A stretch of DNA of 64,000 nt. Source: Copromyces sp. CBS 386.78 (Eukaryota; Ascomycota; Sordariomycetes; Sordariales; Sordariaceae). Location: contig MU839141.1 in the NCBI GenBank assembly GCA_030685235.1, forward strand, positions 124,001 to 188,000, read 5' to 3'. Below the pieces are notes generated by a model. That model saw only the letters and a list, made by a program, of their open reading frames with translations. It did no database searches and had not been told where the DNA came from. Every line of letters starts with the position of its first letter. Position 1 is the first letter of the stretch. The position numbers and the translations under genes are program-made. This document shows positions 1-10,446 of the stretch, piece after piece.

Positions 1-1048
1 ATCACGATCTAGATTCTAAGCGCCAAATACCCTTTCATATCATCTTCGAATCATGGCTCACACATACGTTTAGTTTCAAATAACAGACTTTCAAAATCTT
101 TCCATAACTATATTATACCACTAAACCAGTAGATAAAGGCTTTTTTTGCACCTCATCATCCGAAATGCCAATGAACTCGAGGAGTGGCTCTCGTATGTTC
201 GATCACACACGCAAGCACTTCCGTTAGTAGGCGACATTAACGCACTGTACGGGCTGTTTGGTGCATGGCCTGGGGGCGCTCACAGGGCGCGCTAACATCA
301 GCAAAGAGGGCATTAGGAACGGTAAATCTTCTTCTTGTGACCAACACTCCCATTTTCTCCGACTTCGCTTTTAATCAATGCGACGAACAATCCCACAGAT
401 GATGACATGAACGCCAGAAATTGGACAGGTTTTACCCGAAAATCTCTGAAATCAATTGACCTTGTGCTTTCCGCGCGCTCAAAAAGGCCAGCCGGCCAGA
501 ATAAGAGGAGGCAGAGGAGCGCAAAGTGTCCGGATCGGCGTGTCCAGGGATCCAAAAACTAACCTCGTTTCCCTAGACAGGACAAAGGCTCATTAACCCA
601 CCTGATATTCACATAACTTGTGACTTTTCCATATGACCCTGTTGGTGAAGTATCCCGGACCCAACGACATTCTCGGCCCAACGTAACCGCCCGGCCGAGG
701 GTCAAACGGTTGGTTGTCAGTTGGGGTCGTTGTGAGGTAACCACTTCGGCGCATATCTTCTTTGTTGCTAAGGGTCGCTATGAGTAACAGGCTCGTAGTT
801 GAGAATCCATGACACACGCAACACATATGTCTATATATTCAGTTTCGTGTTGCCGGCTTGCACCGTTCATCCAAAGGACACGCTCCTGAATGACTCCAGT
901 CGAATTCAACTTATATCCTCAGCCAATTGACAAAACCATCCAATATCCGTTTCAAAGGTAATACCGCGAGCAAAAGCCTTTCTATACGCAGATTAGCTTA
1001 CCATCTAGAACGATCCAGTCTACCCAGTCGGCAGATCAACACTCATTT
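1..1048. other. Intergenic, no gene seen
   Basis: Both strands carry only short open frames without family resemblance or convincing splice signals. The region immediately upstream of position 1049 would contain the promoter and leader of the small gene that follows. Confidence 0.5.
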
Positions 1049-1565
1049 ATGATGTCTGCTCCCAAAGACACCGCCCAATCCCTCAGCGGGGCCAGAAACG
1101 TCGCAGCACTTTCGGTTGGAAGACAGCACCCGGAACCAGTCATAGATCATGCAAATTTGAGGGCTCGTATCACTGGCGGAGCCCCTGGCCCGTCGTTTTC
1201 GTATATATTTTCTGAGAAAGAGATCAAAAGACATGATCTCCAAAATGAACTTGGACGTCTTTTTGGGGAAATGGACAAGGACTTCTACATGAAATATGAG
1301 GTATGTAATCTCTTGTTTTACTCCCTTAACTGTACAGGTAAATGAACAAGGACACACCCTAACAGCTTCGATATAGGTTCTTAAAAGGCGCAAAGTCATC
1401 AATCAGGGTGGCTACACTGCCATATGGACGGTGACCACACCCCGAGAACTTCTATTCAATGAGATAAAGCATTGCATCCTACCTGAGGCCTGGTCTAAGG
1501 TTGAGATTCAGATGACTGCACAAGAGGCATTTCCGCGTGCACCTGAGCTTGAAACGCGTGGCTGA
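1049..1565 (+). CDS. Small hypothetical protein, two exons (about 146 aa)
   Basis: I do not recognise this protein. Exon 1 is 1049-1300 and ends at a GTATGT donor. The intron is 1301-1376, with a CCCTAACAG branch region and a GATATAG acceptor. Exon 2, 1377-1565, continues in phase and is open to a TGA. Joining the exons replaces a frame that dies inside the intron with a charged, balanced protein, which is the main reason for calling it a gene. The start could be either of two adjacent ATGs (1049 or 1052). The C-terminal half (YTAIWTVTTPRELLFNEIKH) has the mixed beta/alpha character of a folded domain. There is no signal peptide or membrane segment. A neighbour-independent, lineage-specific gene is the likeliest reading. 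Confidence 0.5.
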
Positions 1566-4116
1566 CACCTTGAAGTCTTGAATTTCCGGATCCCGATTTT
1601 TTGGACTAGTACGGCAACTGGAGGGCAAAATGAGTCTAAAATGTCTTTTAGACAAGACAGGGTTCCAGATCATGGTTGGGCAGGGATTTTGGACTTGACG
1701 GTATAGGTGCCAGGGCTAGAGTTGAGAGTCTAGTGAGATGGGTATAATAACAATTAAGAGCAGGTCTCTTTACCTATAAATGTCAACCTCCAAACCTACC
1801 AAATGTTCTTTGTGTCTCGGGTGATACAATTTTTGACATAGAAACCGTGCGATATGCCCTCGGCGTTAATCATTCTGTGATTCGCTGATGTAGCGTTCAA
1901 TGTCTTCTGTCGCCGATGTATGCATAGCTGTCCATTGATAAGGCCCATTGAGCAAAACAGCGGTCCACGGAGAGGACCTCTAAGCCTTTGCATTCATTGC
2001 CAATTTCAGCTAAACAAAGGGCATTGTGTTTTCGTGTGGTTGTTTTGCACCTTCCCTAGCAGCCGTCTCGTCATTGTACCTGCCTTCTCTTTTGTACATG
2101 AGCTGCACCCACACGGGGGATGGATGGGGGCTGCCGCTGCAGCAATGCACTACCATGCAGACAGACAGTACTTCCTAAAACACAACAACAAAGCGAACAA
2201 CCAATGTGTGGATGATTAAGTTGATTGGACGTTGAAGAGTGGAAGAGGGAATGCCCTGCCTGGTTCCAGCTTAAATACAGGAAATTGATAGTGTCGGTTG
2301 TACCTGCTCACACTTCCTTGCTTGGACTTCGCCACTTGATGAACGATATGTCTATTTTTTTATTTCTGATTTTTTTATTTTTTCCCCTACCCAGACTCAT
2401 GGGACGGTGGAGAGACTAATCCCATGATCGAATATGGGGAGAAGGACTTCTCTCACAGGAAGTACAACAACACAACCCCGGAATCACTTCCCCTTGGCCA
2501 ACACAGCCGCCCTCTGAAGAGCCGGCCTACACTATACCCGTATTTAGCAAAGCCCGGAGCCGACGGCCTACAAGAATCAGAAAATTGTCAAACAAACCTT
2601 GACTGTGGTCATTCTTTTCTGGCTGTTGTTTATAGCAAGGATGTCCAGATCCATTGTTGCCACTGAAAACTTCACAGAGTCATCCTACGGCAGACAGAGG
2701 CCATGTTTTTTTTTTTTTTTTTTATATACATACTTCGTCCAAGGTCTCACCCGAACATGCGGGAAAGCGACCTAGAAGACCATTAAGTCTCAATTTTGAC
2801 GTTTGAGACAAGGCGTCCAGAGTAAACTGTACCAGTAAATCAATCACTACACGTCTCTTGAGCATCGTCTGGCACTAACCAGTTTACGCATTCCCTACAG
2901 ACAAACTTTCCCATCCATCATGAGCACTGTCTTGAATCATCACAACTGGGACTACGGCGGCGAAAACATTGTCGGTGTACACCGAGAAATGATAGCCAAA
3001 AAGAACAGTGACCGCTCGAGACATCTATCTACCTAATCCTATACAAGATTTTGGGGGTAGACTATAACTTTACATACAACAATAATGTAGGTAATCTCGA
3101 CTTGACATGCCCTCCTTTGAAAATATGCTGCTAAGTAACTAAACCTAACACTTACTTACACTTATATATTCTTCCGGCAAATAGGGTAGAATCGTTAAAT
3201 TTGTCACCAGTTAAGAGCTCTTGAAGTGGGAAGTCTGGTGTGTTAAGTATGAGTATACTGACCCCCTATGTTCTCGTTAATGAGTACGAGTAGTTGGGGG
3301 GTGTCGGTTGGCTTCAATATCTACCGCCCAGATTTAATCCATCAAAGGCGAGGTTCATTTTGTCCACATGTACGTACCGCGTTGAGTTCATGGTCCAATA
3401 TAACGATACACTCGACGATGAAAAGCTTCTTGATGGATGCAAAGCAAGTAGGCCACGATGATGAGCATAGCTGAAGTACTAATTAAGCCTGTTGATGAGT
3501 TCAACACCAACTGGGGAAGCAAACTCCCTATCCATCGGTTTTGTTGGCCTTCTACATGTCATGTGGTTAGAAAAGATAGAAGATATAGAGGAAGTAGCTC
3601 TGGAGGGGAAGCCTTTAGTCCAAAAAGAAAACTAAAAGAAAACGTGTTCATGAATTGGCCAGTTCCAGGTGACCAAGTGCAAATGCCTTCCGTTGTTTTG
3701 ACACATTTAACACTCCTTACACGCCAAATAAGCGCTGGCCTGAGCCATGAATGTCGTTGGTGCTCCATTTCACCATACCCTCTTTGTCACCACCGCCCGT
3801 GAAAGGCCCTCGGCGTCAACGACGATTCAAGCATATTAACCGTATGCGCGTACCTCGACCGAGCGCTGAGGCCTATTGCCAATAAAATGGCACACTTTCC
3901 GTGTCTTCGTAAGGGCACTTGCGTCCACACAGCAAAACAAGCAAACTCACCAGCAACAAGGAAAGACAACCACACCCGACTCTTAAACGCCCTTAATCAC
4001 ACACGCAGGTTCTGGATCCCTCATGTGCCCATTTATTAGCAAAATGCCATCAGCAAACATCGGGAAGAAGAGGACTCCCCTGAGAGCGCAGCAACAGCAG
4101 CAGCAGCAACAAGCTC
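1566..4116. other. Gene-poor stretch
   Basis: No supportable gene. It contains T-rich runs (2358-2390 and 2706-2723) and short unrelated open frames on both strands. A CAG/CAA-rich stretch at 4090-4112 lies just upstream of the next gene and could sit in its leader. Confidence 0.45.
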
Positions 4117-4717
4117 ATGATTCTTCGATCGGCGCAAGACCAAGAACAGAAGTACAGAGCTGACTTCCCTCACGAACTGAAACTGTCAAATCCGAAGAAC
4201 TTGAAGTATCACCCTGGGAAGGTGGGCAAGCTGGTAAAGGATAGGTTTGGACAGGACTACGGCTCACCTCGATGTGTAAGTAAACCGGTCCTGTTTAGCA
4301 AAATCCATACGTAGGTAGCGACTTTACTGCGGGTGATGGTGTTGTCCACATTTTTCCCAATCCCCATTCTACAATCCCCTTCCCACCTTCCATGTTCCAC
4401 TTCCCTCCCTCCCTCCCTTTTCCCCTGGCCCAGCGAGCACAAGAAGAACCAGTACTAACTTTTACGAAAAAAAAAAAAAAAAAAAAAAAAAAAAGTGCCC
4501 AGAATACACCATCCTGATCTTCACCCATCAAGAGCTTACCGAACAAGATTTTAAAGGTTGCTACAGCGATCATGGGAAGAAAACCCACCCGGAGACCGTT
4601 GAGTCCCCAAGGCCAAGTTGCAAATGTGGTCTCACTGGTTTGCCGCCTTCCGTGAGAACCTGTGGTGTCTGCCGCGCGGATCCTAAAGCACGATCTGGGA
4701 AAGTCCGACCATACTAG
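4117..4717 (+). CDS. Small Cys-rich hypothetical protein, intron with poly(A) tract
   Basis: Exon 1 is 4117-4275, fixed upstream by an in-frame TGA at 4081. It ends at a GTAAGT donor. The intron, 4276-4495, is unusually long for this window (220 nt). It has a TACTAAC branch at 4453-4459 and then a run of about 28 A before the first AG, which is used as acceptor. Exon 2, 4496-4717, is in phase and open to TAG. The predicted protein has about 126 residues. Its C-terminus carries a CKCG...CGVC pattern with the spacing of a small zinc-ribbon-like element (inference). The middle is basic (HPGKVGKLVKDRF). I know of no family for it. An alternative is a longer gene with an upstream exon; an ATG at 4044 opens a different, glutamine-rich frame. 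Confidence 0.45.
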
Positions 4718-5598
4718 GGCGCTTTTCGGGGAGGAAGTTTACTTACTGAGGAACCGCGAGGACGATGGCCACAGGGCAGAGGGGACAAGGCACCCAGCGG
4801 GGACCAAACGAGGCGGGACGGGAGGACAGGAGGAAGAGCGATCTTTGCGGCGGGGCGTGAGAAAGTAGAGGTATCATAGCGAGGGAAGGTGCATTGCAAC
4901 GGTGCTAAGAAGTGGAAAGAGGGATCGAGAAGTGTGCGCTGGCTATGGAACGTCCTGCATTCCATTTGTGCGGGGCGACGATGGTTCTTGCCCAAACTGA
5001 TGTCCAAGGTCGCTCGACCACCGTATTCAAGGGAAAAACCACTTTCCATTTCAATCAGTGTGGAAAGTGGGCTTGATGGTTTATTCCCTCATTGCTCTTG
5101 TGATAGGTTGTTAGTCCCAAGCCAGGTGGTGGCAGATGGGTTCCTTTCTTCTTCGGTTGCGCCAAAAATTTCACGCGGCGATTCGTGTGAGGGCCTTCAA
5201 CCGGGACGAGCGAGACTCACCAGACAAGCAAGAGGCAGGTTAGAGAGCATACACTCAGAACACCATGCTACGATGAATCTGACCAAAGTAGCATTAATTC
5301 AAGACAATGATTCATCAATAACAACGAAGGTGCAAAAGATTCCCATGCTCTTCATCTGCTTTTGATCTTCCATATGCCTCTGTACTTAAACTCAATGCTC
5401 CATTGCCCTCGCGCAAACCAGCCATTATTATGCAACCCCAGCACATACCATACCAACGACACTATACCAAACATATATGAAGACACAGAGAATACTATGC
5501 AACAAGCTACCAGCCACCAACACCATGCTTCCCTTTTCCAAATTCCGGACCCACATGACAAAAACACCACGCCCAACACAAGCCGCACTGTCTGAAAA
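4718..5598. other. Intergenic, 3' flank of the RhoGEF gene
   Basis: A 158-codon plus-strand frame (4889-5365) exists but shows no family resemblance and low-quality composition. The 3' UTR of the minus-strand RhoGEF gene should lie at the right end. Confidence 0.4.
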
Positions 5599-8500
5599 TC
5601 ACGACCCATCAACATCATTAATACCTTCCACCCTCTCCACCGGTGTACTATAACTCCCACTGCTCACCCCAGCCTTGACCAGCGCCCTCAAACTCGCCAT
5701 CTCTCTCTTCAACCTCGCATTTTCCTTCTTCACCCTCGCCGCCTCCTCACTCTGCTCCCTCAGTTTCGCCAGCAATTCCTCCTTATCCTCCCTCCCCTTG
5801 CCCTTGAGCGCTTTAAGCATCTTGCCCAGCTCGCTATTGAACTTCTCATACAAAAGTTCATTCTCGGCAGTCGCCTCCTTGTAAAGCTGATCGATGGCCT
5901 TCACTTTGTCTTCTGCAGCTCTCAGCGTGGCTTCCATCTCCCGGTTCATCTCCGCCTGGCGCTCTTGCAGGTCGATCATGGCTTGCGGGACGCGTTCCTC
6001 GAGGGCGCGAACGGCGCTGGAGAGACGGCGGATTTCCGAGGAGGCGGAGCGTGGGAGGGTGGCGTTGATGCGGGTCATGTCTTCGGAGATGCGGCTCAGC
6101 TCGGATTGGAGGGTGGCATCGACTTCTTCGACGGCTTTGAGTTCGGTTTGCAGGCGTTCGCGGAGCTTTTGAGGGGAGCGGAGGCCGAGGCGGCCGCTGG
6201 AGGAGGTCGGGGTCTTCAGACCGCCGTTGTTATAGGGCAGAGCGGGACGGCTTGGGGATCGAGTGAGGGTGCCGCCATTGTTAAGAGCGCCATTGTTAAG
6301 AGCGCCGTTGCTGGTGCTGTTGCTGTTTGATGATGGGCGTTCGGCGGTGGGGAGCCGGGAAGGCTTCAGGGTTGGTATTTGGGAAACCGAAAGGGCCTTG
6401 GGACGTTTCCGGATTGGAAGGGACGAGCTAAAGAGCTCCTTCTCGGGTGGAGTGCATGGGGTGGGTGCTAAGGGACTAACACTTGGGCTCTCCTTTTGTC
6501 GCGATGCGTACAATGGTGGTGTCAGTTCGGTGCCAGGGCTGATGTTAGAGCCCGAGCCAGGACTTATGGGTATCTTGGTGAGTGAGTTCGGACTGATCGG
6601 GATCTTGGTCGGTGCTGGGAGACGGGGCAGCGTGTTAAACTTCTGGGAGGCCTGTTTTTTGTTAATCTGAGCGGGCACAGGGACGTCGGCGGTGTCGGGT
6701 TTGATGACCAGCGGGTCCTCTTTGTCGTCGACCGGGGGCGGGCTCGTAACCGAATCTACCAGGGTGGTGGACGACAATATCGACTTCAAGTCAGACAACG
6801 AGCTGCGACGCTTCTTCTTTAACCGCTTGGATCCGGGAGACGCTTCTTCATTTTCCGGCTCGCCAATCGTTTCTAATCGTTTTGAACTAGACGGACGGTG
6901 CGTGATGTCATCGAAAGCTCCGGCGATTGGAGGCCTGTCTCGCGACCCTGGGCGTCGCGACCTGTTGGGTGTTGGTGGATTGAAAAAAACGCTGATATCG
7001 ATTGATTTTGACCTACTCGCTTTGGAAAGGCTGGAACTTTCACCTGGGCTCCTTGTGTGCTTGCTGAGGGACCGCCATACGGAAGGACGATCGCGGTCGG
7101 ATTCTTTGTTGCTGTTTTGCCGGAGCAGGTTGTCAAACCCAAACTTTCTCCGGAGCGACGAACTGTTGGACGTCATAGATCCCGTGGTGGACTTTTGGCT
7201 CCGGTTACTCGCGGTAATATCGTCGTGTGAGCTCTTGAGCTGTAGGGTTGCGCCAAAGCTGTGGTCCTCGAATATTCGGTCGCAGTCTTCAACAAGGCGG
7301 TCTAGGAGATTGATGTAGTTGGAACCGGTGCCGTCGTCAACGAGTAATTCCGCGAACGCTAGTGTCAGCGCACCACGATCTCCGTCATTCGAACATCCAT
7401 CTAATAAATCTGCCAGTAGTTTGATCAGTGCGGTGAAAGCCCGTCGGTTTTGTGGGGCCAGGTCTCGGAAAATGAACCGAACGAAGTCGCCAAAGTCTCC
7501 CACCACTCTCTTGGAAGCGCGGACTTGGAGAGCATCGAGCGCGTGCATGGTTATGATCGGTCCTATCTGATCGCGCCATGCGATACGCACGAACTTCTCG
7601 AACGCGGCAAACACTATGTCAGTGCCCACCTCAGCCGAGGCTTCTAAATCGAAAGGAAACTCGATCAGCCTGTTGTAGAGGTCGTTGACCAACAGTTCAT
7701 CTGCCATGGATCTAGTAAGCAGTGTTCGGCCATGATAGTAGCCTTTACGAGCCTGTAGATTGGCAATGAAACCAGTGAAGGTCTGTTCAAGACGGAACAG
7801 TGGGTTTTCGGGGCGCATGTCCTCAGTAGTGCCCAGCTTGATACTATGCTGTTCCTTGATCGAGGCCGCAAGCAACATCAAGTCGTTCCGACTGTTCGTC
7901 CTGGCCATCTGCGAAGGGAGCAGAGCGGGAGCACTCCCATTAGGATTCCGCTGGTGCCCCCTTAGCGAGCCACTGGGCGTACTTTCTGTGAGTGTAACAC
8001 TGGGCGTGCTGCCACCGAGGAAATTCGACAACAACTTGACGGGGGACGCGCTTTGTGAGCGCTTGTGACATTTTTCTATGTCTTTTGACCCCATGTGGAG
8101 GCCGCGTAAGATCTTGGTGTAGTAGTTGACAAGGGCAGGGGCAAGTCTTTGGTTAGCGACACAGGTTTGAGTACTTAGCAACTGGATAATTCTGCGTGAG
8201 AGGGTTGGTAGAAAGTCGTCCAAGGCAACATCGTCGCTGAACTTCTTGCCGTTTAAGCCGAGAGTATTCATCGATATCCTCCTCAGATCCGCAGTACTGA
8301 TCTCGACTACGACCTCAACGCCGTAATGACCGACCGGGGCGCTCTTGGTACCTAGGTCCATATCCAGAACAACACGGATAGGTGCTGGTTCTCGTCGGCC
8401 TTCGATGAGTTGATCTGCGGCCTCCTGAAACACGGCTGCGTGTAGCCGGAAATTGTTTTCTTCCATCCTAACCGAACGCAAAGTCCAAGTGGGATCCTCC

Positions 8501-10446
8501 CTCTCCGGCTCGGAAAATCGACCCTCGATACGGGCCTTGACGATTTCTTCACTCCACTTGCATGCCCTGCCCTCGTACATTTCTTGCAGGAGAAAACACC
8601 TCGAGGTAATGGCCTTTCCACCGAAATACTCGCCAGAATGAGACCCTTTCATATCAGCCGTGGACGCCATCCAGATTAGCCTACCATCGGCAGACTCTGT
8701 GAAGCGAACATCGGCAAGGTTATGCCACCCCGTAAGCGCAAACTCCCACATCCCGGGTCCTCCAGCAACGTTTGTCATGGATGCGAGCAGACCAGCGGGT
8801 GATGGCTTGTCGATCTCGCGTAGTAGGTCACGACCCGTAAGCCCTGAGTCGGTCTTCTTCTTGAGGATGACGACAATGTCGGAGAATACAAGGAAAATTC
8901 CGGCATTCTCTTCAAGATCTGATTCCCGCAGGTCATCAAATGGGGGAGATAGCTCGACAAAGTCGGCAGCCACGGCTAACCTTCCTTGCGGCTCCAAGTC
9001 TGGGGGCCAGCATTCCACCATTGCGCGTAACCTGTTAATGATGTGGGCCTGGTCTCCCGCGCCCTCGTCTAGAGAGCAGATGTTGGTGATTATATCTCTT
9101 GCGCGAAGCATCAGTTGCAGCGCAGGATGCGTAATGGGTAGGCAGTTCACAATCTGGTCGATCATAAGACTGTATCGGGGCAATCGCTGGACCGGCTCTA
9201 TGAGGAGGGATCGGACTGCTTGTTCTCCTTTCTGGGCTACCCGCTGGCGAAAGCTTGATTGTTGCTCTAGAAATAGGTTGAGTAACCGGGGAAATTCCCG
9301 ACTGGCCCGAATGTAGTCCTGATAACACTCTGTAAACTTGGGGAACCACTCCATGAAGAGGCGGGCCATGGCCAAAGCACCGCTGGGGTCCTTGACCTTG
9401 ACGGAGCCCTCTCCTCTGTGTATTGGGAATGGTGTCTCCATGTCTTTGATCGCATCCTCTTCCGTATCGTCCATAATCCGCCGAAGCTCGTGCATAAACG
9501 CCGTGTTCAGCTGTAATATCTCCTCCGCTGATGGCGGGAAGAGTTTGTCCAGGTCCTCCTCTGACGGGCTGATGCTACCGGTAGCTCGTGCCTTTGCACC
9601 TTGGCGAAACTCGTCCGCCACGTGGTTCACCAGCTCGTTTACCTTGAGTACGTAGCGCTCCTCGGTATCGACCAATTCGCCCAGCTTCATGCGCAGTTCC
9701 ACTTTCTGGTTCCTTGAAAACGACTTGGTCCTGTTTCGTAATGAGGCGGGTCGCGAAGGCGCGCGGCGAAGCTTCGAAGTGGGCAGAAACACAGGCTCTC
9801 CAAACAGCTTGACCAAAGGAGTATAGCCGCCATATTGCCTTAGAGTCGGGTCCAAAATATCGTCTTCATCCTCAGGTACCTCCTCGAGTTCCTCGTCATC
9901 AAGGGGGATGATGGAGCCTGGGGGCAATACCAAGTCGATATCCACGTTGCTTATGTGTTGTGTTTGTAGCGCAACTTGGAGGCTCTCGATCACATCGGCG
10001 GTGTTTTCGGCGGGAACGGCCGATTTGGCGAGGTCGGCGGCATGCTGAGGGCTGAATAACGTGGCTGCCGTATCGGGAGCCCTGGGGCCTCGTGTGGGAT
10101 ACTGGTGTTTTAGGTAGGTTTTGACGGCTTCTGGTAGCTCGCTGAAGTACTTGTACAGGCCAAAGGCTAGTCCTCTGCAAATCTCGTCACCTTGGAACTC
10201 GCGCGGTAGGTAGTCGACAACATCGTAGAAGGGAGAGTTGGGAGAGATGGTGATGCGGTGAAAGGACATAAACCCAGCGGGGGTATAGACATGGACCTGG
10301 ATGCGCGAACTGTTGAGAGTGTAGTTTGCTGTCGTCGAAGGGCCGTGGAAGATTAGGACGGGTAGGTGGCCGAGCAAAGGGTCGGTGGTATAGTAGAGTG
10401 TGACATGCTCTGGCGAGATCGCCAGCTCCTCCGTGACACGAACCAT
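5599..10446 (-). CDS. Rho guanine-nucleotide exchange factor, DH-PH with RhoGAP-like region and coiled coil (1615 aa)
   Basis: One uninterrupted frame of 1615 codons. The DH domain is at about residues 248-460. It contains the signature helix LLIEPVQRLPRYSLMIDQI and the early segment TEERYVLKVNELV, typical of Dbl-family catalytic domains that load GTP on Rho GTPases. A PH-like region follows (about 490-640, with GIFLVFSDIVVILKKK). Around residues 900-1090 is a segment that reads like a degenerate RhoGAP fold (LAPQNRRAFTALIKLLADLL then LTLAFAELL), but I do not see a clear arginine finger. Residues about 1100-1440 are Ser/Pro-rich and probably disordered. About 1450-1590 is a strong coiled coil. 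Size and an N-terminally placed DH domain recall fungal Bud3-type RhoGEFs that act on Rho4 at septation sites, but that assignment is tentative. It likely acts at the cell cortex. Confidence 0.85.
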   Translation of the reverse strand: MVRVTEELAISPEHVTLYYTTDPLLGHLPVLIFHGPSTTANYTLNSSRIQVHVYTPAGFMSFHRITISPNSPFYDVVDYLPREFQGDEICRGLAFGLYKYFSELPEAVKTYLKHQYPTRGPRAPDTAATLFSPQHAADLAKSAVPAENTADVIESLQVALQTQHISNVDIDLVLPPGSIIPLDDEELEEVPEDEDDILDPTLRQYGGYTPLVKLFGEPVFLPTSKLRRAPSRPASLRNRTKSFSRNQKVELRMKLGELVDTEERYVLKVNELVNHVADEFRQGAKARATGSISPSEEDLDKLFPPSAEEILQLNTAFMHELRRIMDDTEEDAIKDMETPFPIHRGEGSVKVKDPSGALAMARLFMEWFPKFTECYQDYIRASREFPRLLNLFLEQQSSFRQRVAQKGEQAVRSLLIEPVQRLPRYSLMIDQIVNCLPITHPALQLMLRARDIITNICSLDEGAGDQAHIINRLRAMVECWPPDLEPQGRLAVAADFVELSPPFDDLRESDLEENAGIFLVFSDIVVILKKKTDSGLTGRDLLREIDKPSPAGLLASMTNVAGGPGMWEFALTGWHNLADVRFTESADGRLIWMASTADMKGSHSGEYFGGKAITSRCFLLQEMYEGRACKWSEEIVKARIEGRFSEPEREDPTWTLRSVRMEENNFRLHAAVFQEAADQLIEGRREPAPIRVVLDMDLGTKSAPVGHYGVEVVVEISTADLRRISMNTLGLNGKKFSDDVALDDFLPTLSRRIIQLLSTQTCVANQRLAPALVNYYTKILRGLHMGSKDIEKCHKRSQSASPVKLLSNFLGGSTPSVTLTESTPSGSLRGHQRNPNGSAPALLPSQMARTNSRNDLMLLAASIKEQHSIKLGTTEDMRPENPLFRLEQTFTGFIANLQARKGYYHGRTLLTRSMADELLVNDLYNRLIEFPFDLEASAEVGTDIVFAAFEKFVRIAWRDQIGPIITMHALDALQVRASKRVVGDFGDFVRFIFRDLAPQNRRAFTALIKLLADLLDGCSNDGDRGALTLAFAELLVDDGTGSNYINLLDRLVEDCDRIFEDHSFGATLQLKSSHDDITASNRSQKSTTGSMTSNSSSLRRKFGFDNLLRQNSNKESDRDRPSVWRSLSKHTRSPGESSSLSKASRSKSIDISVFFNPPTPNRSRRPGSRDRPPIAGAFDDITHRPSSSKRLETIGEPENEEASPGSKRLKKKRRSSLSDLKSILSSTTLVDSVTSPPPVDDKEDPLVIKPDTADVPVPAQINKKQASQKFNTLPRLPAPTKIPISPNSLTKIPISPGSGSNISPGTELTPPLYASRQKESPSVSPLAPTPCTPPEKELFSSSLPIRKRPKALSVSQIPTLKPSRLPTAERPSSNSNSTSNGALNNGALNNGGTLTRSPSRPALPYNNGGLKTPTSSSGRLGLRSPQKLRERLQTELKAVEEVDATLQSELSRISEDMTRINATLPRSASSEIRRLSSAVRALEERVPQAMIDLQERQAEMNREMEATLRAAEDKVKAIDQLYKEATAENELLYEKFNSELGKMLKALKGKGREDKEELLAKLREQSEEAARVKKENARLKREMASLRALVKAGVSSGSYSTPVERVEGINDVDGS

